Assembly: GCA_051859505.1 (NCBI GenBank)
Contig: JBHYFN010000003.1
Location: 1-64,000 of the forward strand
Reading direction: 5' to 3'
DNA length: 64,000 bases
Source: JAFIEN01 sp051859505
Lineage (GTDB): Bacteria; Pseudomonadota; Alphaproteobacteria; Rhodobacterales; Rhodobacteraceae
Part shown: piece after piece, positions 16,816-26,339 of the stretch
Position numbering within the stretch: the stretch's first letter is position 1
How the letters are laid out: the number at the start of each line of letters is the position of its first letter
The notes under the pieces: model-generated
Databases searched by the model: none
What the model was told of the DNA's origin: nothing
The model's input: the letters and a program-made list of their open reading frames with translations, nothing else
Made by a program: the position numbers and the translations under genes

Positions 16816-17820
16816 GTGAACAGATCGCTGGCAGGTCTGATCGATGCGATCGGAGGCCCGTGGTTCTACGACGGCCTTCTGGCCTTCGTCAGCGACCTCG
16901 TGGGCAATGACCTTGCCGCCCTGGTCCGCTACGCCCGCTCCGGCCCGCCCGACATGATCCTGCCCCGCATCAAGCCCACCCCGGCGATGGAGAGCTACAC
17001 GCGGGAATACTACCTTTACGACCCGTTCCACCTGCACTGGACCAAGACCGGAAAGACCGGCGTCTTCCAACTGCAGGAATTGTCGCCAAAGATCGGCGGG
17101 ACGCGTTATGCCCGTGAATTCCTGTCGGAAATGCGCATCCATGACGAAATCGCCGTCTTTCTGCCTCCGCTGGGCGAAGCGGCCCCGACCCTGATCCTTG
17201 ACCGCGCCGACAGCCGCTTCACCCGGGCCGAGGTCGCCCGCATCACCGAGCAGTTCCCGATCATGGCCGCGATGCAGCGGCGGCATCTGGATTACATCGT
17301 CCTCAGCGGCGGGCATTTCGGCCTGTCCTCGGCGGACGAGATCCAGGCGCTGCGGATCGTCGACAAGGCCGGCGGCTGCGTCTATGTCACGGAACCCTGG
17401 CGCAAACTGCAGGCGCGCGGCCTGCCGCAGATGACGGCTCTGGTCGAGCGGCTGGGCGATACCGGCCCCTGCGTCTCGTCCATCGACGAAGGTCTGATCC
17501 TCAAGCGCACCCGGCTGCCGCCGGATTTCGGCGCGGCGCCGGGCGGTTTCTGCGACGAGATCCTGCCCGAGAGCCAGCCCCGCGCCATCCCCCTCGACCT
17601 GCCCGAGACGCTCGCCACGGCACTGACCCCGCGCGAGCGGGACGTGGCCCGGCTGACCCTGCGCGGCTATCCGGTGATCGAGATCGCGAAGCGGCTGGGC
17701 CTGAGCCGCGGGACGGTCAAGAACCACCGCGCCGCGATCTATCGCAAGCTCGACATCACGACCGAGCGCGAGCTGTTCGGCGAATACCTGCGCGCGGTCG
17801 GGGCCTCGACAGAGGGCTGA
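16816..17820 (+). CDS. LuxR-family transcriptional regulator
   Basis: The product is 334 residues. A GTG at 16816 with GGAGGGG nine bases upstream is the best start; a longer frame from 16687 lacks such a site. Residues about 1-255 form an uncharacterised sensing domain with a WFYDGL...EYYLYDPFHLHW stretch. Residues about 268-325 are a LuxR-type helix-turn-helix: LTPRERDVARLTLRGYPVIEIAKRL, then GLSRGTVKNHRAAIYRKLDI. The N-terminus resembles neither a receiver nor a clear autoinducer-binding domain. It stands between two sugar operons and could regulate either; its stop is 13 bases from the convergent isomerase gene. Confidence 0.85.
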   Translation: MNRSLAGLIDAIGGPWFYDGLLAFVSDLVGNDLAALVRYARSGPPDMILPRIKPTPAMESYTREYYLYDPFHLHWTKTGKTGVFQLQELSPKIGGTRYAREFLSEMRIHDEIAVFLPPLGEAAPTLILDRADSRFTRAEVARITEQFPIMAAMQRRHLDYIVLSGGHFGLSSADEIQALRIVDKAGGCVYVTEPWRKLQARGLPQMTALVERLGDTGPCVSSIDEGLILKRTRLPPDFGAAPGGFCDEILPESQPRAIPLDLPETLATALTPRERDVARLTLRGYPVIEIAKRLGLSRGTVKNHRAAIYRKLDITTERELFGEYLRAVGASTEG

Positions 17821-17833
17821 GCGCGGCCCCGGT

Positions 17834-18661
17834 TCAGGCCGGCCCGCGGCCGAAGACGCGTTGGACATAGGTCAGGCTTCGGCGATGCGCCTCGACCGGG
17901 TCGAGGCTGTGGGGCGTTGCCTCCTCATAGGCATGCTCGATCACAAGAAACGGTGCACGCGGGGCCAGAAGGTCCGCCAGCGCCTGCAGGGGCAGATCGC
18001 CGGGGCCGATCACCTCGCCCCAGACGCCGCCCTGCGACTGGCGCAGATGAACGGCGTCGATCCGGTCGAGATGGCGGCGTGTCACCGCGAGCAGCGCCTC
18101 GGCCGTCCCCGCGCCGCCGCGCCAGAGGGAGTCGGGATCGAGGCACAGGCGCAGGAGGGCGGGGTCGGTGTTGGCCAGCACATGCTCGAACTCGCGCGCG
18201 TCTTCGGCCATTTCGGCCTCTTCGGCGTGATAGAGCAGCGCCACGGGGGCGATGCGGCGGGCAAGCGCTTCGAGGTTGCGGGCCTGTGTGGCGAGGGCGG
18301 CATCCGACTTCCGCCCGTCGCGGGCGGGCTCGGGATAGATCATCAACATCCGGCAACCGAACGCCGCCGCCGCCCGGGCGATCCCGGCGATCCGCTCCAT
18401 CGCCGCCCCGGCCCCGTCGCCGTGCAGCGGTCCGGCGACGAAGGCCGAGGGCATGGCCAGCCCCCGCTCCGCCGCCAGCGCACCCACGCGCCGGGCGGCC
18501 TCGGCATCCTTCAGGAACGGCTCCCACGCCGTGATCCCGGCCTCGACAGCCCGGTCCATCGCCCAGCCGGTCGCCTCGGGCCATGTCAGCCCGGCGCGCG
18601 CCGCCAGTTGCGACCAGCCGTAATCCTGGGTGGCGATCACGCGCGCGGCGTCAGGCGTCAT
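17834..18661 (-). CDS. TIM-barrel sugar isomerase/epimerase-like enzyme
   Basis: A 275-residue protein of the xylose isomerase-like / AP endonuclease 2 family. Acidic and His residues expected for metal binding appear in LLYHAEEAE, LRLCLDPDSLWRGG, DAVHLRQ and PFLVIEHAYEE. Members with Gfo/Idh partners act on 3-keto sugars, including elimination steps in levoglucosan and C-glycoside breakdown. It overlaps the upstream oxidoreductase gene by 11 bases, supporting a joint pathway. It is the last gene of the 28284-17834 operon. Confidence 0.82.
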   Translation of the reverse strand: MTPDAARVIATQDYGWSQLAARAGLTWPEATGWAMDRAVEAGITAWEPFLKDAEAARRVGALAAERGLAMPSAFVAGPLHGDGAGAAMERIAGIARAAAAFGCRMLMIYPEPARDGRKSDAALATQARNLEALARRIAPVALLYHAEEAEMAEDAREFEHVLANTDPALLRLCLDPDSLWRGGAGTAEALLAVTRRHLDRIDAVHLRQSQGGVWGEVIGPGDLPLQALADLLAPRAPFLVIEHAYEEATPHSLDPVEAHRRSLTYVQRVFGRGPA

Positions 18662-19817
18662 CGTCGGGCATGTCGAAACTGGTCTTCAGCTCGACCGTCC
18701 GCCCCTCCGCCGCCGCCGTATAGCCTGCCTCGATGATCTCGATCACATGCCGGGCATGTTCGGCGGTGGCGAGTGTTGGCACTCCTTCACGGATCCAGCG
18801 GACAAGCTGCATCATATCCTCGAAGATATGCGCCTCGGGGATCTCGCGATGCGGGCCGGTGACATGCGGCAGGGTGCGGCACTGCCCCTCCCAGTCGGTC
18901 ACGGGCTTGTCGAGCGTATCCTCGCGCCCCTCGAAAGCGATCATCTCGCCATTGAGCAGGATGCCGTCGAGCGTGCCTTTCGTGCCGTGGAAGGTCGAGG
19001 CCGCGAATTGCGGGTTCGACCGTCCGGCGGCGGCGCCATAGGCGAAGACGAAGGTCGCATCGCCGAAATCCAGAAGGAGGAAGGTGTTGTCGTCCATCTC
19101 GGTCCTGACTTCCGTCCCCTGAAACTGGTGCGAGGGGACGCGGATGCCCGACATGGCCGTCACCCGTTTCGCGGGGCCAAGGATCGCGGTCAGCTGGTGC
19201 AGCGAGTAAGAGGTGACGTCATACATCGGCCCGCCACCGGGGCGGCGGTAGTACCAGCTCGGGTCGATGGCGGTCTTGCCGGCGGTGCGCTCGGGTTCGT
19301 TCTCGTGATAGGTGCCGAAGGACACGCCGCATTCGGCCCAGGCGATCTGCCCGATGGCCCCCGCGCGCAAGAGCTTGCGGGCGGCGCGCACCTGCGGGCG
19401 CAGGATCTCGCCCGGCGAGGCGACGATGCGCAGGCCCTTGTCGCGGGCCAGCGCGATCAGGTGGTCGGCCTCGGCCACGGTGGTGGTCATCGTCTTGTTG
19501 ACATGGACATGGCACCCCGCCTCGAGCGCCTGGCGGCAGTGGTCGTAATGCAGGCCGATGGGGCTGACGACGGTGACGGCATCGACAGCGCCCGAGGCCA
19601 GCATCGCCTCGGGCGAGGGATAGGCGGCGGGCACGCCATACTCCTGCGCGGCCTGTTCGGCGCGGGCGAGCACCGGGTCGCAGACGGCGGTGACCTGCAC
19701 CCGGTCGGCGATGTCGGATTGCGTCAGATGCGGCAGGATCGCCCGCAGGGTCAGCGTGCCGACGCCGATGATCCCCATGCGGACGGGGCCCATCTGAACG
19801 GGGGTCTGGTCTGTCAT
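18651..19817 (-). CDS. Gfo/Idh/MocA oxidoreductase (operon copy 3)
   Basis: A 388-residue NAD(P)-dependent oxidoreductase. The Rossmann motif is GIIGVGTLTLRA near residue 15. The usual EKP motif reads NKTMTTTVAEAD, keeping the Lys but losing Glu and Pro. The central motif is GGGPMYDVTSYSLHQLT, with a late His. The ATG at 19817 follows GGAG; an upstream ATG at 19829 contains that ribosome site and is less likely. With the isomerase downstream it probably handles a keto-sugar intermediate. The altered EKP suggests non-standard chemistry, such as hydration or isomerisation, by analogy with LgdB-type proteins. Confidence 0.85.
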   Translation of the reverse strand: MTDQTPVQMGPVRMGIIGVGTLTLRAILPHLTQSDIADRVQVTAVCDPVLARAEQAAQEYGVPAAYPSPEAMLASGAVDAVTVVSPIGLHYDHCRQALEAGCHVHVNKTMTTTVAEADHLIALARDKGLRIVASPGEILRPQVRAARKLLRAGAIGQIAWAECGVSFGTYHENEPERTAGKTAIDPSWYYRRPGGGPMYDVTSYSLHQLTAILGPAKRVTAMSGIRVPSHQFQGTEVRTEMDDNTFLLLDFGDATFVFAYGAAAGRSNPQFAASTFHGTKGTLDGILLNGEMIAFEGREDTLDKPVTDWEGQCRTLPHVTGPHREIPEAHIFEDMMQLVRWIREGVPTLATAEHARHVIEIIEAGYTAAAEGRTVELKTSFDMPDDDA

Positions 19818-19818
19818 G

Positions 19819-20883
19819 TCAGTCTCCAATGGGGTCTACGGGGACGCGCGCCCCGCTGAGGGCCGCCTGTTCGATGGCTGCGCGCACGGCGATGACATGC
19901 AGCGCGAGATCCGCCCCGATCACCGGCTCGCGCCCGTCGCGAAGCGATTCCAGCAGGTCCTGCACGCCCAGGATATGGTCGGGGCCGTCGGTGCGTGCAT
20001 GGGCCACGGGCTCTTCGCGCGTGCCCCGGCCCGTGGCCACGATCAGGGGTGCGGACGGGTCGAGGATGGGGATGGTCATGCTGCCGTCCTCGCCCGAGAT
20101 TTCCAGATGGCAGGACTCGCGCTGGCGGAAAGAGAAGCCCACCTGCAGCGAGGCGAGGATGCCGTTTTCCATCTGCAGGATGGCCTGCAGGTTGTCGTCC
20201 ACCTCGACCGGAACATGGTCGCCCGCGAAAGGGCCTTCGGTCACGTCGAACCCGTCGCGCGTGCGCTGCGCCATGGCCGAGACGGCAGCGACGGGGCCGA
20301 GCAGCCCGGTCAGCGCATGAAGCGCATAGCAGCCGAGGTCGGACAGCGGCCCGACCTCGGCGGTGAAATAGGGCCGGTGATCGCCCACGAAGCCGGCCCA
20401 GGGAGGGGGCGAGCCGCTGGCAGTTGCGCGCACGGAATGGAGCGGGCCCAGCTCGCCCGAGGCGAGGATGGTCTGCGCGACCAGGATCTGCGGATAGACC
20501 ATGACCAAGGGGGCCGAGGCGATCACCCCGCCACTTGCGCGCGCCGCCGCGCGGATCGCGCGGCCCTCGGCCAGATCGCGGGCGAGCGGTTTTTCGGAGT
20601 AGAAGGGCCGGCCGGCCTGCGCCAGCGCGAGGTTGATCTCGCCATGCAGCGGGGCGGGGGTGAGGTTGATGACGGCGTCGATCCCGTCCTCGAGGGCCGC
20701 GCGCCAGTCGTTGGCCTGGCGCGGCACGCCGAAATCGCTTGCCGCCCTGGCGGTGCGGCTGGGGTCGCGGGCGATGACCATCTCGATCTTCGCCAGATCG
20801 GCGATGCGGGGCACGGCGGGCAGGTAGTCGCGATAGGCCACATCGCCCACCCCGATCACGGCAAGGCGGTAGGGGGCGGTCAT
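19819..20883 (-). CDS. Gfo/Idh/MocA oxidoreductase (operon copy 2)
   Basis: A 354-residue enzyme. Its N-terminal Rossmann region is RLAVIGVGDVAYRDYLPAV, the conserved SEKPLARDLAEG lies near residue 95, and the C-terminal alpha/beta domain contains GPLSDLGCYALHALTGLLGP. All hallmarks of the family are intact, so it is likely a sugar dehydrogenase or reductase using NAD(P). Its stop lies one base before the start of copy 3. The three copies in this operon differ strongly and probably catalyse different steps. Confidence 0.87.
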   Translation of the reverse strand: MTAPYRLAVIGVGDVAYRDYLPAVPRIADLAKIEMVIARDPSRTARAASDFGVPRQANDWRAALEDGIDAVINLTPAPLHGEINLALAQAGRPFYSEKPLARDLAEGRAIRAAARASGGVIASAPLVMVYPQILVAQTILASGELGPLHSVRATASGSPPPWAGFVGDHRPYFTAEVGPLSDLGCYALHALTGLLGPVAAVSAMAQRTRDGFDVTEGPFAGDHVPVEVDDNLQAILQMENGILASLQVGFSFRQRESCHLEISGEDGSMTIPILDPSAPLIVATGRGTREEPVAHARTDGPDHILGVQDLLESLRDGREPVIGADLALHVIAVRAAIEQAALSGARVPVDPIGD

Positions 20884-20983
20884 GCGCGCACCCCCGTCAC
20901 CGGGGCGCGGCTCGCACTGGTCCTCTGGATCATCGGGTGCGCCTCCTTCGTGGCAACAAATATATGCTGGTCGGTCGCGGGGC

Positions 20984-22063
20984 TCAGGCCCGCCCGGCGA
21001 GGGTCTGGCCCGTGGCATCGAACAGGCAGGCCCCTTGCGTGTTCAGCGCGACCGAGACGGTCTGCCCTCCTTCGGCGGCAAGATCGCCCGGGGATTTCAG
21101 GACCAGCGTCCGGCCCGCGGCGGTCAGGTGCAGGATCGTCTCGGCGCCCAGATGCTCGGCCAGCGTGACCGCAGCCGGAACCCCGCCCGCCTGCAGCGTC
21201 ATCGCCTCGGGCCGAAGGCCCAGCGTCACGCCGTCGCCCGCCCGCCCGCCGAAGCCGCCAGTGAGCAACACCTCGCCAAGCTCGGGGCCGAGGGACAGCG
21301 TCATCCGGTCGCCCTCGCGCGCGGTGATCGTGGCGGGCAGCAGGTTCATCGCCGGCGACCCGATGAAGCCCGCGACAAAGACATTGGCCGGATGGTGATA
21401 GACCTCGCGCGGGGTGCCGACTTGTTCGACCCGGCCCTGGTTCAAGACGACGATCCGGTCGGCCAGCGTCATCGCCTCGACCTGATCGTGGGTCACGAAG
21501 ATCATCGTCGCCCCAAGCTCGCGGTGGAGGCGCGCGATCTGGGCGCGGGTTTCGATCCGAAGGGCGGCATCGAGGTTCGAGAGCGGCTCGTCGAACAGAA
21601 ACACCTCGGGTTCGCGCACGATGGCCCGGCCGATGGCGACCCGCTGGCGCTGGCCGCCCGACATGGCGCGGGGCTTGCGGTCCAGAAGCGGCTCGATCTG
21701 CAGCATCTGCGCCGCCGCCCGCACGCGGCTTTCCACCTCCGGCGCGGGCAGCCCGGCCCGGCGCAGGCCATAGGCCATGTTCCCGAAGGCCGTCATATGC
21801 GGATAAAGCGCGTAGTTCTGGAACACCATCGCCACGCCGCGTTTTGCGGGGGCCGTCTCAGTCACATCCACCCCGTTGATCAGGATGTCGCCGTAATCCA
21901 CATCCTCCAGCCCCGCGATCATCCGCAGAAGCGTGGACTTGCCGCAGCCCGAGGGGCCGACGAAGACCGCAAGCTCGCCCTCGCCGATCTGCAGGTCGAT
22001 GCCGGTGATGGCCTCGAACGTGCCATAGAGTTTGCGCACCCCGCGCAGGGTCACACTGCCCAT
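20984..22063 (-). CDS. sugar ABC importer ATPase (MalK/UgpC-type)
   Basis: A 359-residue ATPase: Walker A GPSGCGKST, Q-loop VFQNYALYPH, signature MSGGQRQR, Walker B VFLFDEPLSNLD, H-loop FVTHD, and a C-terminal MalK-type regulatory domain with GFIGSPAMNLLP. It is the only ATPase in this operon and would act as a homodimer under the 22071-23899 permeases. It follows the second permease by 7 bases. Confidence 0.92.
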   Translation of the reverse strand: MGSVTLRGVRKLYGTFEAITGIDLQIGEGELAVFVGPSGCGKSTLLRMIAGLEDVDYGDILINGVDVTETAPAKRGVAMVFQNYALYPHMTAFGNMAYGLRRAGLPAPEVESRVRAAAQMLQIEPLLDRKPRAMSGGQRQRVAIGRAIVREPEVFLFDEPLSNLDAALRIETRAQIARLHRELGATMIFVTHDQVEAMTLADRIVVLNQGRVEQVGTPREVYHHPANVFVAGFIGSPAMNLLPATITAREGDRMTLSLGPELGEVLLTGGFGGRAGDGVTLGLRPEAMTLQAGGVPAAVTLAEHLGAETILHLTAAGRTLVLKSPGDLAAEGGQTVSVALNTQGACLFDATGQTLAGRA

Positions 22064-22070
22064 GCTGCCC

Positions 22071-22982
22071 TCACTTCAGGCTCGATGTGGCCAGCCCCTC
22101 CTGAAAGAGGCGGCGGGTGAAGAGGAAAAGCACGACCAGAGGCAGCGCGGTGAAGAACGACCCCATCATCGTCATCGACCATTCCACCGCCCGCTGCGTG
22201 CGGAAGGCGTAAAGGCCGAGCGAGAGGGGAAAGTCGTCGCGGTCGATCAGGTAGATCAGCGGGCCGAAGAATTCGTGCCAGGTATAGACGATGGTGAAAA
22301 GCGCCACGACCACCAGCGCCGTCTGCGCCTGCGGCAGCACGATCTGCCAGAAGATGCGGAATTCGGAGGCGCCATCCAGCCGCGCCGCGTCGATCAGCTC
22401 GCGCGGGACGCCGAGGAAGAACTGCCGCAGCATGAAGATGAAGAAGGCATCCCCAAGGAAGGCCGGCGCGATCAGCGGCCAGTAGGTGCCGACAAGGCCC
22501 ATCCGCGCGAAGACGACATAGGTCGGCAGGAACAGCACGATGGCCGGGATCAGGAGCGTGGCGATGGTCAGGCCGAAGACCAGGTCACGCCCCTTCCAGC
22601 GCAGGCAGGCAAAGGCATAGGCCGCGATCGAGCAGGACAGGAGGGTGCCGATCGTCACCATTCCGGCATAGAAGACCGAGTTCCAGAACTGCCGCAGGAA
22701 GGGAAAGTCGGGACGGTTGAACAGGGCGGGCACATTCTCCCACCGGATCGGGTTGGGGAACCAGGTGATGGTGGCGGTGAAGATCTCGTTGTTCGCCTTG
22801 AAGGCGGAAATCACCATCCAGTAGAACGGCAGCATGAAGATCGCCGCGATGGTCAGCATCAGCGCATGCGACAGGATCGTGCCCAGAAGCGTGCCACCAT
22901 TCCGGCGGCCCCGCCTGCGGCGGGTGGTCGGGGGGGCGGTCGGGGGGGCGGTCGCCTCGCGCGGGTCGGCCAGATCGGTCAT
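22071..22982 (-). CDS. sugar ABC permease, MalG-type
   Basis: A 303-residue permease with a Pro/Arg-rich cytoplasmic N-terminus (about 1-30), six helices, and an EAA-type coupling loop, IDAARLDGASEFRIFWQIVLP, near residue 205. The ATGA overlap with the preceding permease shows translational coupling. It forms the channel with its partner for the sugar importer at 17834-28284. Confidence 0.9.
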   Translation of the reverse strand: MTDLADPREATAPPTAPPTTRRRRGRRNGGTLLGTILSHALMLTIAAIFMLPFYWMVISAFKANNEIFTATITWFPNPIRWENVPALFNRPDFPFLRQFWNSVFYAGMVTIGTLLSCSIAAYAFACLRWKGRDLVFGLTIATLLIPAIVLFLPTYVVFARMGLVGTYWPLIAPAFLGDAFFIFMLRQFFLGVPRELIDAARLDGASEFRIFWQIVLPQAQTALVVVALFTIVYTWHEFFGPLIYLIDRDDFPLSLGLYAFRTQRAVEWSMTMMGSFFTALPLVVLFLFTRRLFQEGLATSSLK

Positions 22983-23899
22983 CGCTGGTCCCCCCCTTCG
23001 TAATGCACCCAGGACCGCGCCGTGCTGAAGATCAGGAGCGTCACCAGCAGGACGCCGAAGAACAGCACGGTCGACAGCGCCGCCGCATAGCCAAGGTTGA
23101 AATAGCGAAAGGCCGTCCGGTAGATCACGACCATGTACATCAGCGTCGATTCCGCCGGCTGGCCCGAAGGCCCGCCGATCACCAGCGCCTGGGTGAAGAT
23201 CTGGAAGGACGAGATGATCCCGATGACGAGGTTGAACAGGATCATCGGCGTGATCAGCGGAATGGTGATCCAGACCAGCCGGTGCCAGGGCCGGTCGCTG
23301 TCAAGCTCGGCCGCCTCCTGCACGTCCTTGGGGATGTTCTGAAGGCCGCTGAGGAACACCAGCGTCTCGACCCCGAGCGGCCAGAGCGAGATCAGGACCA
23401 GTGTCCAGAGTGCTGCGCGCGGATCGCGCAGCCAGTCGGGCGGGTTCAGGCCGAAGGTCTGCAGGATCACGTTCACCGGCCCCGCGCCGGGCGTGAGCAG
23501 CAGGATGAACACGATCGAGGCCGCGACGGCGGGCATCAGGAAGGGCAGGTAAAAGACGGTCTGGTAGAAGCCCCGGAAGGCCTGGGTCCGGTGAAGAAGC
23601 AGCGCGAGGCCCAGCGCGATCAACAGGCGCAGCGGCACCGAGGCCAGCGCGAAGGTCAGCGAGTTCTGCGCCGAGCGGCGGAAGGCCGGGTCGGCCATCA
23701 TCTGTTCGTAATTCGCAAGCCCCGCCCAGCGCGGCATGCCGGTGACCGGCATGGCCATGAATCCCAAGGCCACGGTCGCGATCAGCGGCAGCACGGTCAG
23801 CAGCACAAGCTTGACGACCCAGGGCGCGACGAAAAGCCAGGCGGCGGCCGTCTCGTGCCGGCTGGACCGGCGGCGCTGCGGGGTGGGCGCGCTTGTCAT
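22979..23899 (-). CDS. sugar ABC permease, MalF-type
   Basis: The 306-residue permease starts MTSAPTPQRRR, with helix 1 at about residues 22-45. The EAA loop is QEAAELDSDRPWHRLVWITIP, near residue 210. An in-frame TTG at 23914 is a less likely start. It lies downstream of the binding-protein gene after a short gap that carries a UUCG-loop hairpin. Confidence 0.9.
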   Translation of the reverse strand: MTSAPTPQRRRSSRHETAAAWLFVAPWVVKLVLLTVLPLIATVALGFMAMPVTGMPRWAGLANYEQMMADPAFRRSAQNSLTFALASVPLRLLIALGLALLLHRTQAFRGFYQTVFYLPFLMPAVAASIVFILLLTPGAGPVNVILQTFGLNPPDWLRDPRAALWTLVLISLWPLGVETLVFLSGLQNIPKDVQEAAELDSDRPWHRLVWITIPLITPMILFNLVIGIISSFQIFTQALVIGGPSGQPAESTLMYMVVIYRTAFRYFNLGYAAALSTVLFFGVLLVTLLIFSTARSWVHYEGGDQR

Positions 23900-23943
23900 G
23901 GTGCCCTGCGGCAAACATGCGCCGCCCCGTCCGCGTGGTGACG

Positions 23944-23963
23944 GGGGGCCGCGAACGGCCCCC
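23944..23963 (-). terminator. UUCG-loop hairpin between binding-protein and permease genes
   Basis: A perfect 8-bp stem, GGGGGCCG (23944-23951) and CGGCCCCC (23956-23963). Read on the coding strand, the four-base loop is UUCG, an extra-stable tetraloop. It follows the binding-protein stop by about 30 bases and is not followed by a U-tract. Confidence 0.6.
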
Positions 23964-23993
23964 GCATCCCGATGGTCATGCAGCGACCGCTGG

Positions 23994-25364
23994 TCACTGG
24001 CGCATCACCCGCTCAAGCTCGGCCTGGCTCGCGCTTTGGGCATCGGCCAGAGCCTCGGCGATGGGCGCCGTCTTGGTAAAGATCTTCTGGATCGCCAGCG
24101 CCAGCTGGTCCTGGGCGAAGGCCTCGACCGGGCTGTGCCACATCGGCGTGACGATGCCCGCCTGTTCCTGCAGGAAATCGGTCACGTCGCGGGCGAAGTC
24201 TTCGCCCCGCTGTTCCGCCACGACGGTCGGCGGCTCGGCCTCGACCAGGGTGTTGGTGGGCACGTCGGGGATCTGGCGGTACCAGTCCACCACGCCCACG
24301 GTCGAGAGATATTCCAGATAGGCCGCCGCCCCTTCCGGGTTGCGCGCGCCCACCGGGATGACCGCCCAGTTCGGCCAGATGCCCGAGACGGTTTCCGTCC
24401 CCGAAGGCCCGACCGGATGGGGCGCGAGGTTCCAGTTGCGGAAGGTGGGTTCGGGTTCCTGCCAGTAGTCCCCCATCAGCCAGCTTCCGTCATGGACGAC
24501 CGCCGCGCGGCCTTCGCGGAAGCCCGACCCGGTGCCGAGATCGTAGTTGACATAGCCGCTCGAGAAATTGGCCGACCGGTCGACAAGGTTGAGGTCGCCC
24601 CGGTATTCCTCGTCCATCCATTCGACCCAGAAGTTGAACATCTCGGTGTTCTGTTCGCTGTCGATCTCGTAACGGGCCTCATCCGCATTGAAGATCCGCC
24701 CGCCGTTCAGCGCGGCCCAGATCGGCAGGGTCGACGACTCGCGAGGAGGCACGAAGCCACCGGTCATCAGCGTATCGCCGTCCCAGCGGGTGAACTCCTT
24801 GCTCATGCGGCGCAATTCTTCCCATGTTTTGGGGAAGTCATCGCGCGCGGGCGAGATTCCGCGTTCCGCGAACATCTCGGGATTGTACCACATGGAATAG
24901 ACCCCGGCGACGACCGGCAGGCCATAGGTGCGGCCCTGGAACTGGCACGAGGCAAGCAGGCCACCGGGCCAGTTCTCGACCGCCAGCCCGGGGAACTGCC
25001 GCATGTAATCGTCAAGCGGAATGAAGGCCCCCTGCACGCCCAGAGACACCGGGCTGTCCCAGAGGATCGAGACATCGGGCACCTGCCCCGCGGCGATGGC
25101 GCCGAACAGGCGCTGGGTATAGTCCTGTCCGGGGCCGAAGCCGCAGACGACATCGCCATCGGTCACTTGACCCCCAAGCGCGACAAGCTCGTTCACGATG
25201 TCGATATGGATCTCGCACATCAACTCGCTGCCGCCCGGAGTCCAGAGCGTGATCGGCCCGCTGTTCTGGGCCATAAGGCGGGATGGCAGGGCCGAAGCCC
25301 CGAACAGGGCAGCACTTCCCTGAAGAAAGCTGCGACGGCGAAGAGGCAGTTTCGGTCTGGTCAT
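23994..25364 (-). CDS. sugar-binding protein of ABC importer, Tat-type signal
   Basis: A 456-residue family-1 solute-binding protein. The N-terminus has a twin-arginine-like signal (LRRRSFLQGSAALFG) before SRLMAQ, which suggests export folded through Tat. The mature part opens GPITLWTPGGSEL, with WYNPEMFAERGI near residue 165 and WPNWAVIPVGARNPEGAAAYLEYL later, typical of carbohydrate binders. It is followed by a stable hairpin and then by the permease genes, and preceded by the ROK kinase gene. The ligand is probably a glucoside or anhydrosugar, judged from the catabolic genes around it. Confidence 0.88.
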   Translation of the reverse strand: MTRPKLPLRRRSFLQGSAALFGASALPSRLMAQNSGPITLWTPGGSELMCEIHIDIVNELVALGGQVTDGDVVCGFGPGQDYTQRLFGAIAAGQVPDVSILWDSPVSLGVQGAFIPLDDYMRQFPGLAVENWPGGLLASCQFQGRTYGLPVVAGVYSMWYNPEMFAERGISPARDDFPKTWEELRRMSKEFTRWDGDTLMTGGFVPPRESSTLPIWAALNGGRIFNADEARYEIDSEQNTEMFNFWVEWMDEEYRGDLNLVDRSANFSSGYVNYDLGTGSGFREGRAAVVHDGSWLMGDYWQEPEPTFRNWNLAPHPVGPSGTETVSGIWPNWAVIPVGARNPEGAAAYLEYLSTVGVVDWYRQIPDVPTNTLVEAEPPTVVAEQRGEDFARDVTDFLQEQAGIVTPMWHSPVEAFAQDQLALAIQKIFTKTAPIAEALADAQSASQAELERVMRQ

Positions 25365-25391
25365 GGCTTCTCACTCCCTTGGGTCAGGTTT

Positions 25392-26339
25392 TCAGGCGTG
25401 GATCGGCCGGTTGACCGGCTCTTGGTCTAGGGTTTCGGCAATCCCCAGCGCCGCCCCGATAAGCCCCGCATCGGGGCCAAGGCGCGCGGGCAGGACGGGC
25501 AGGCTGCGGCTGTCGTCGGTCCAGAGACCGGCGCGGGTCTCGGCGGCGACGGCATCGAAATAGGGCCCCGTGGCGGACCCCAGCCCGCCCCCCAGCACCA
25601 CCGCCTCGGGATCGAGCGCGCCGGCCAGAAGCGCCAGCGCCTGCCCAAGACGGAGGGCCGCCAGCGCGATCACGTCAGCGGCGCGGGCATCGCCCGAGCG
25701 GGCCGCCTCGATCACCGTCTCGGCCCTGTCCGCACTCCCCCCCGCCGCGCGATAGGCCGCGACAAGGCCGGGGCCGGAGGCCACGTCTTCGAGAACATAG
25801 GCCGTCTCGGCCCCGCATTCCGCGCAGCGATGCCGGGTCGTGCCATTGGCCAGCACCAGTGCTGCGCCGCGTGCGCCGGGATAGGGCAGGCCATTCTGGA
25901 CCGAAACGGCGCTGATGCCGGTGCCGATGATGACGAAGAGGAAATCCCGCATCCCCCGGCCCGCACCGACCCGCGCCTCGGCCAGGGCGGCGGCGCGGAC
26001 ATCGGCCTCGATCCGGGTGGGCGCGATGGCCGACAGCCGGTCCGCCACCGGCAACCCCTGCCAGTCGATCCGGTAGCCCGAGAAAAGCCGCCCCTCACGG
26101 TCCACCAGCTCCGGCACGCCCAGCCCGATGCCTGCGACCTGCCCACCGGGGGCCGCCGCGGCAAGGGTCCGCGCCATCCGCTCGACCCGATCCAGCACGG
26201 CGAGGCCGCCCTGTTCGGCCAGCGTCGGCTCTTCCATGCGCACCAGCACCCGCCCCGAGGCCGGATCGACCAGCCCGCCCGCGATCTTGGTCCCCCCCAC
26301 ATCAAGGCCGATCACAGGAGCCGATTCGGCGACGCTCAT
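25392..26339 (-). CDS. ROK-family sugar kinase (glucokinase-like)
   Basis: A 315-residue ROK protein. The ATP-binding motif GLDVGGTKIAGGLVD is at about residues 10-24, and the catalytic region has LFSGYRIDWQGLPV and GTGISA. The usual Cys-rich zinc motif (CxCGxxGCxE) is reduced to CAECGAETA. There is no N-terminal DNA-binding domain, so it is a kinase rather than a repressor. It probably phosphorylates a free hexose released by the pathway in this operon. Its start overlaps the stop of the bicupin gene (ATGA). Confidence 0.85.
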   Translation of the reverse strand: MSVAESAPVIGLDVGGTKIAGGLVDPASGRVLVRMEEPTLAEQGGLAVLDRVERMARTLAAAAPGGQVAGIGLGVPELVDREGRLFSGYRIDWQGLPVADRLSAIAPTRIEADVRAAALAEARVGAGRGMRDFLFVIIGTGISAVSVQNGLPYPGARGAALVLANGTTRHRCAECGAETAYVLEDVASGPGLVAAYRAAGGSADRAETVIEAARSGDARAADVIALAALRLGQALALLAGALDPEAVVLGGGLGSATGPYFDAVAAETRAGLWTDDSRSLPVLPARLGPDAGLIGAALGIAETLDQEPVNRPIHA

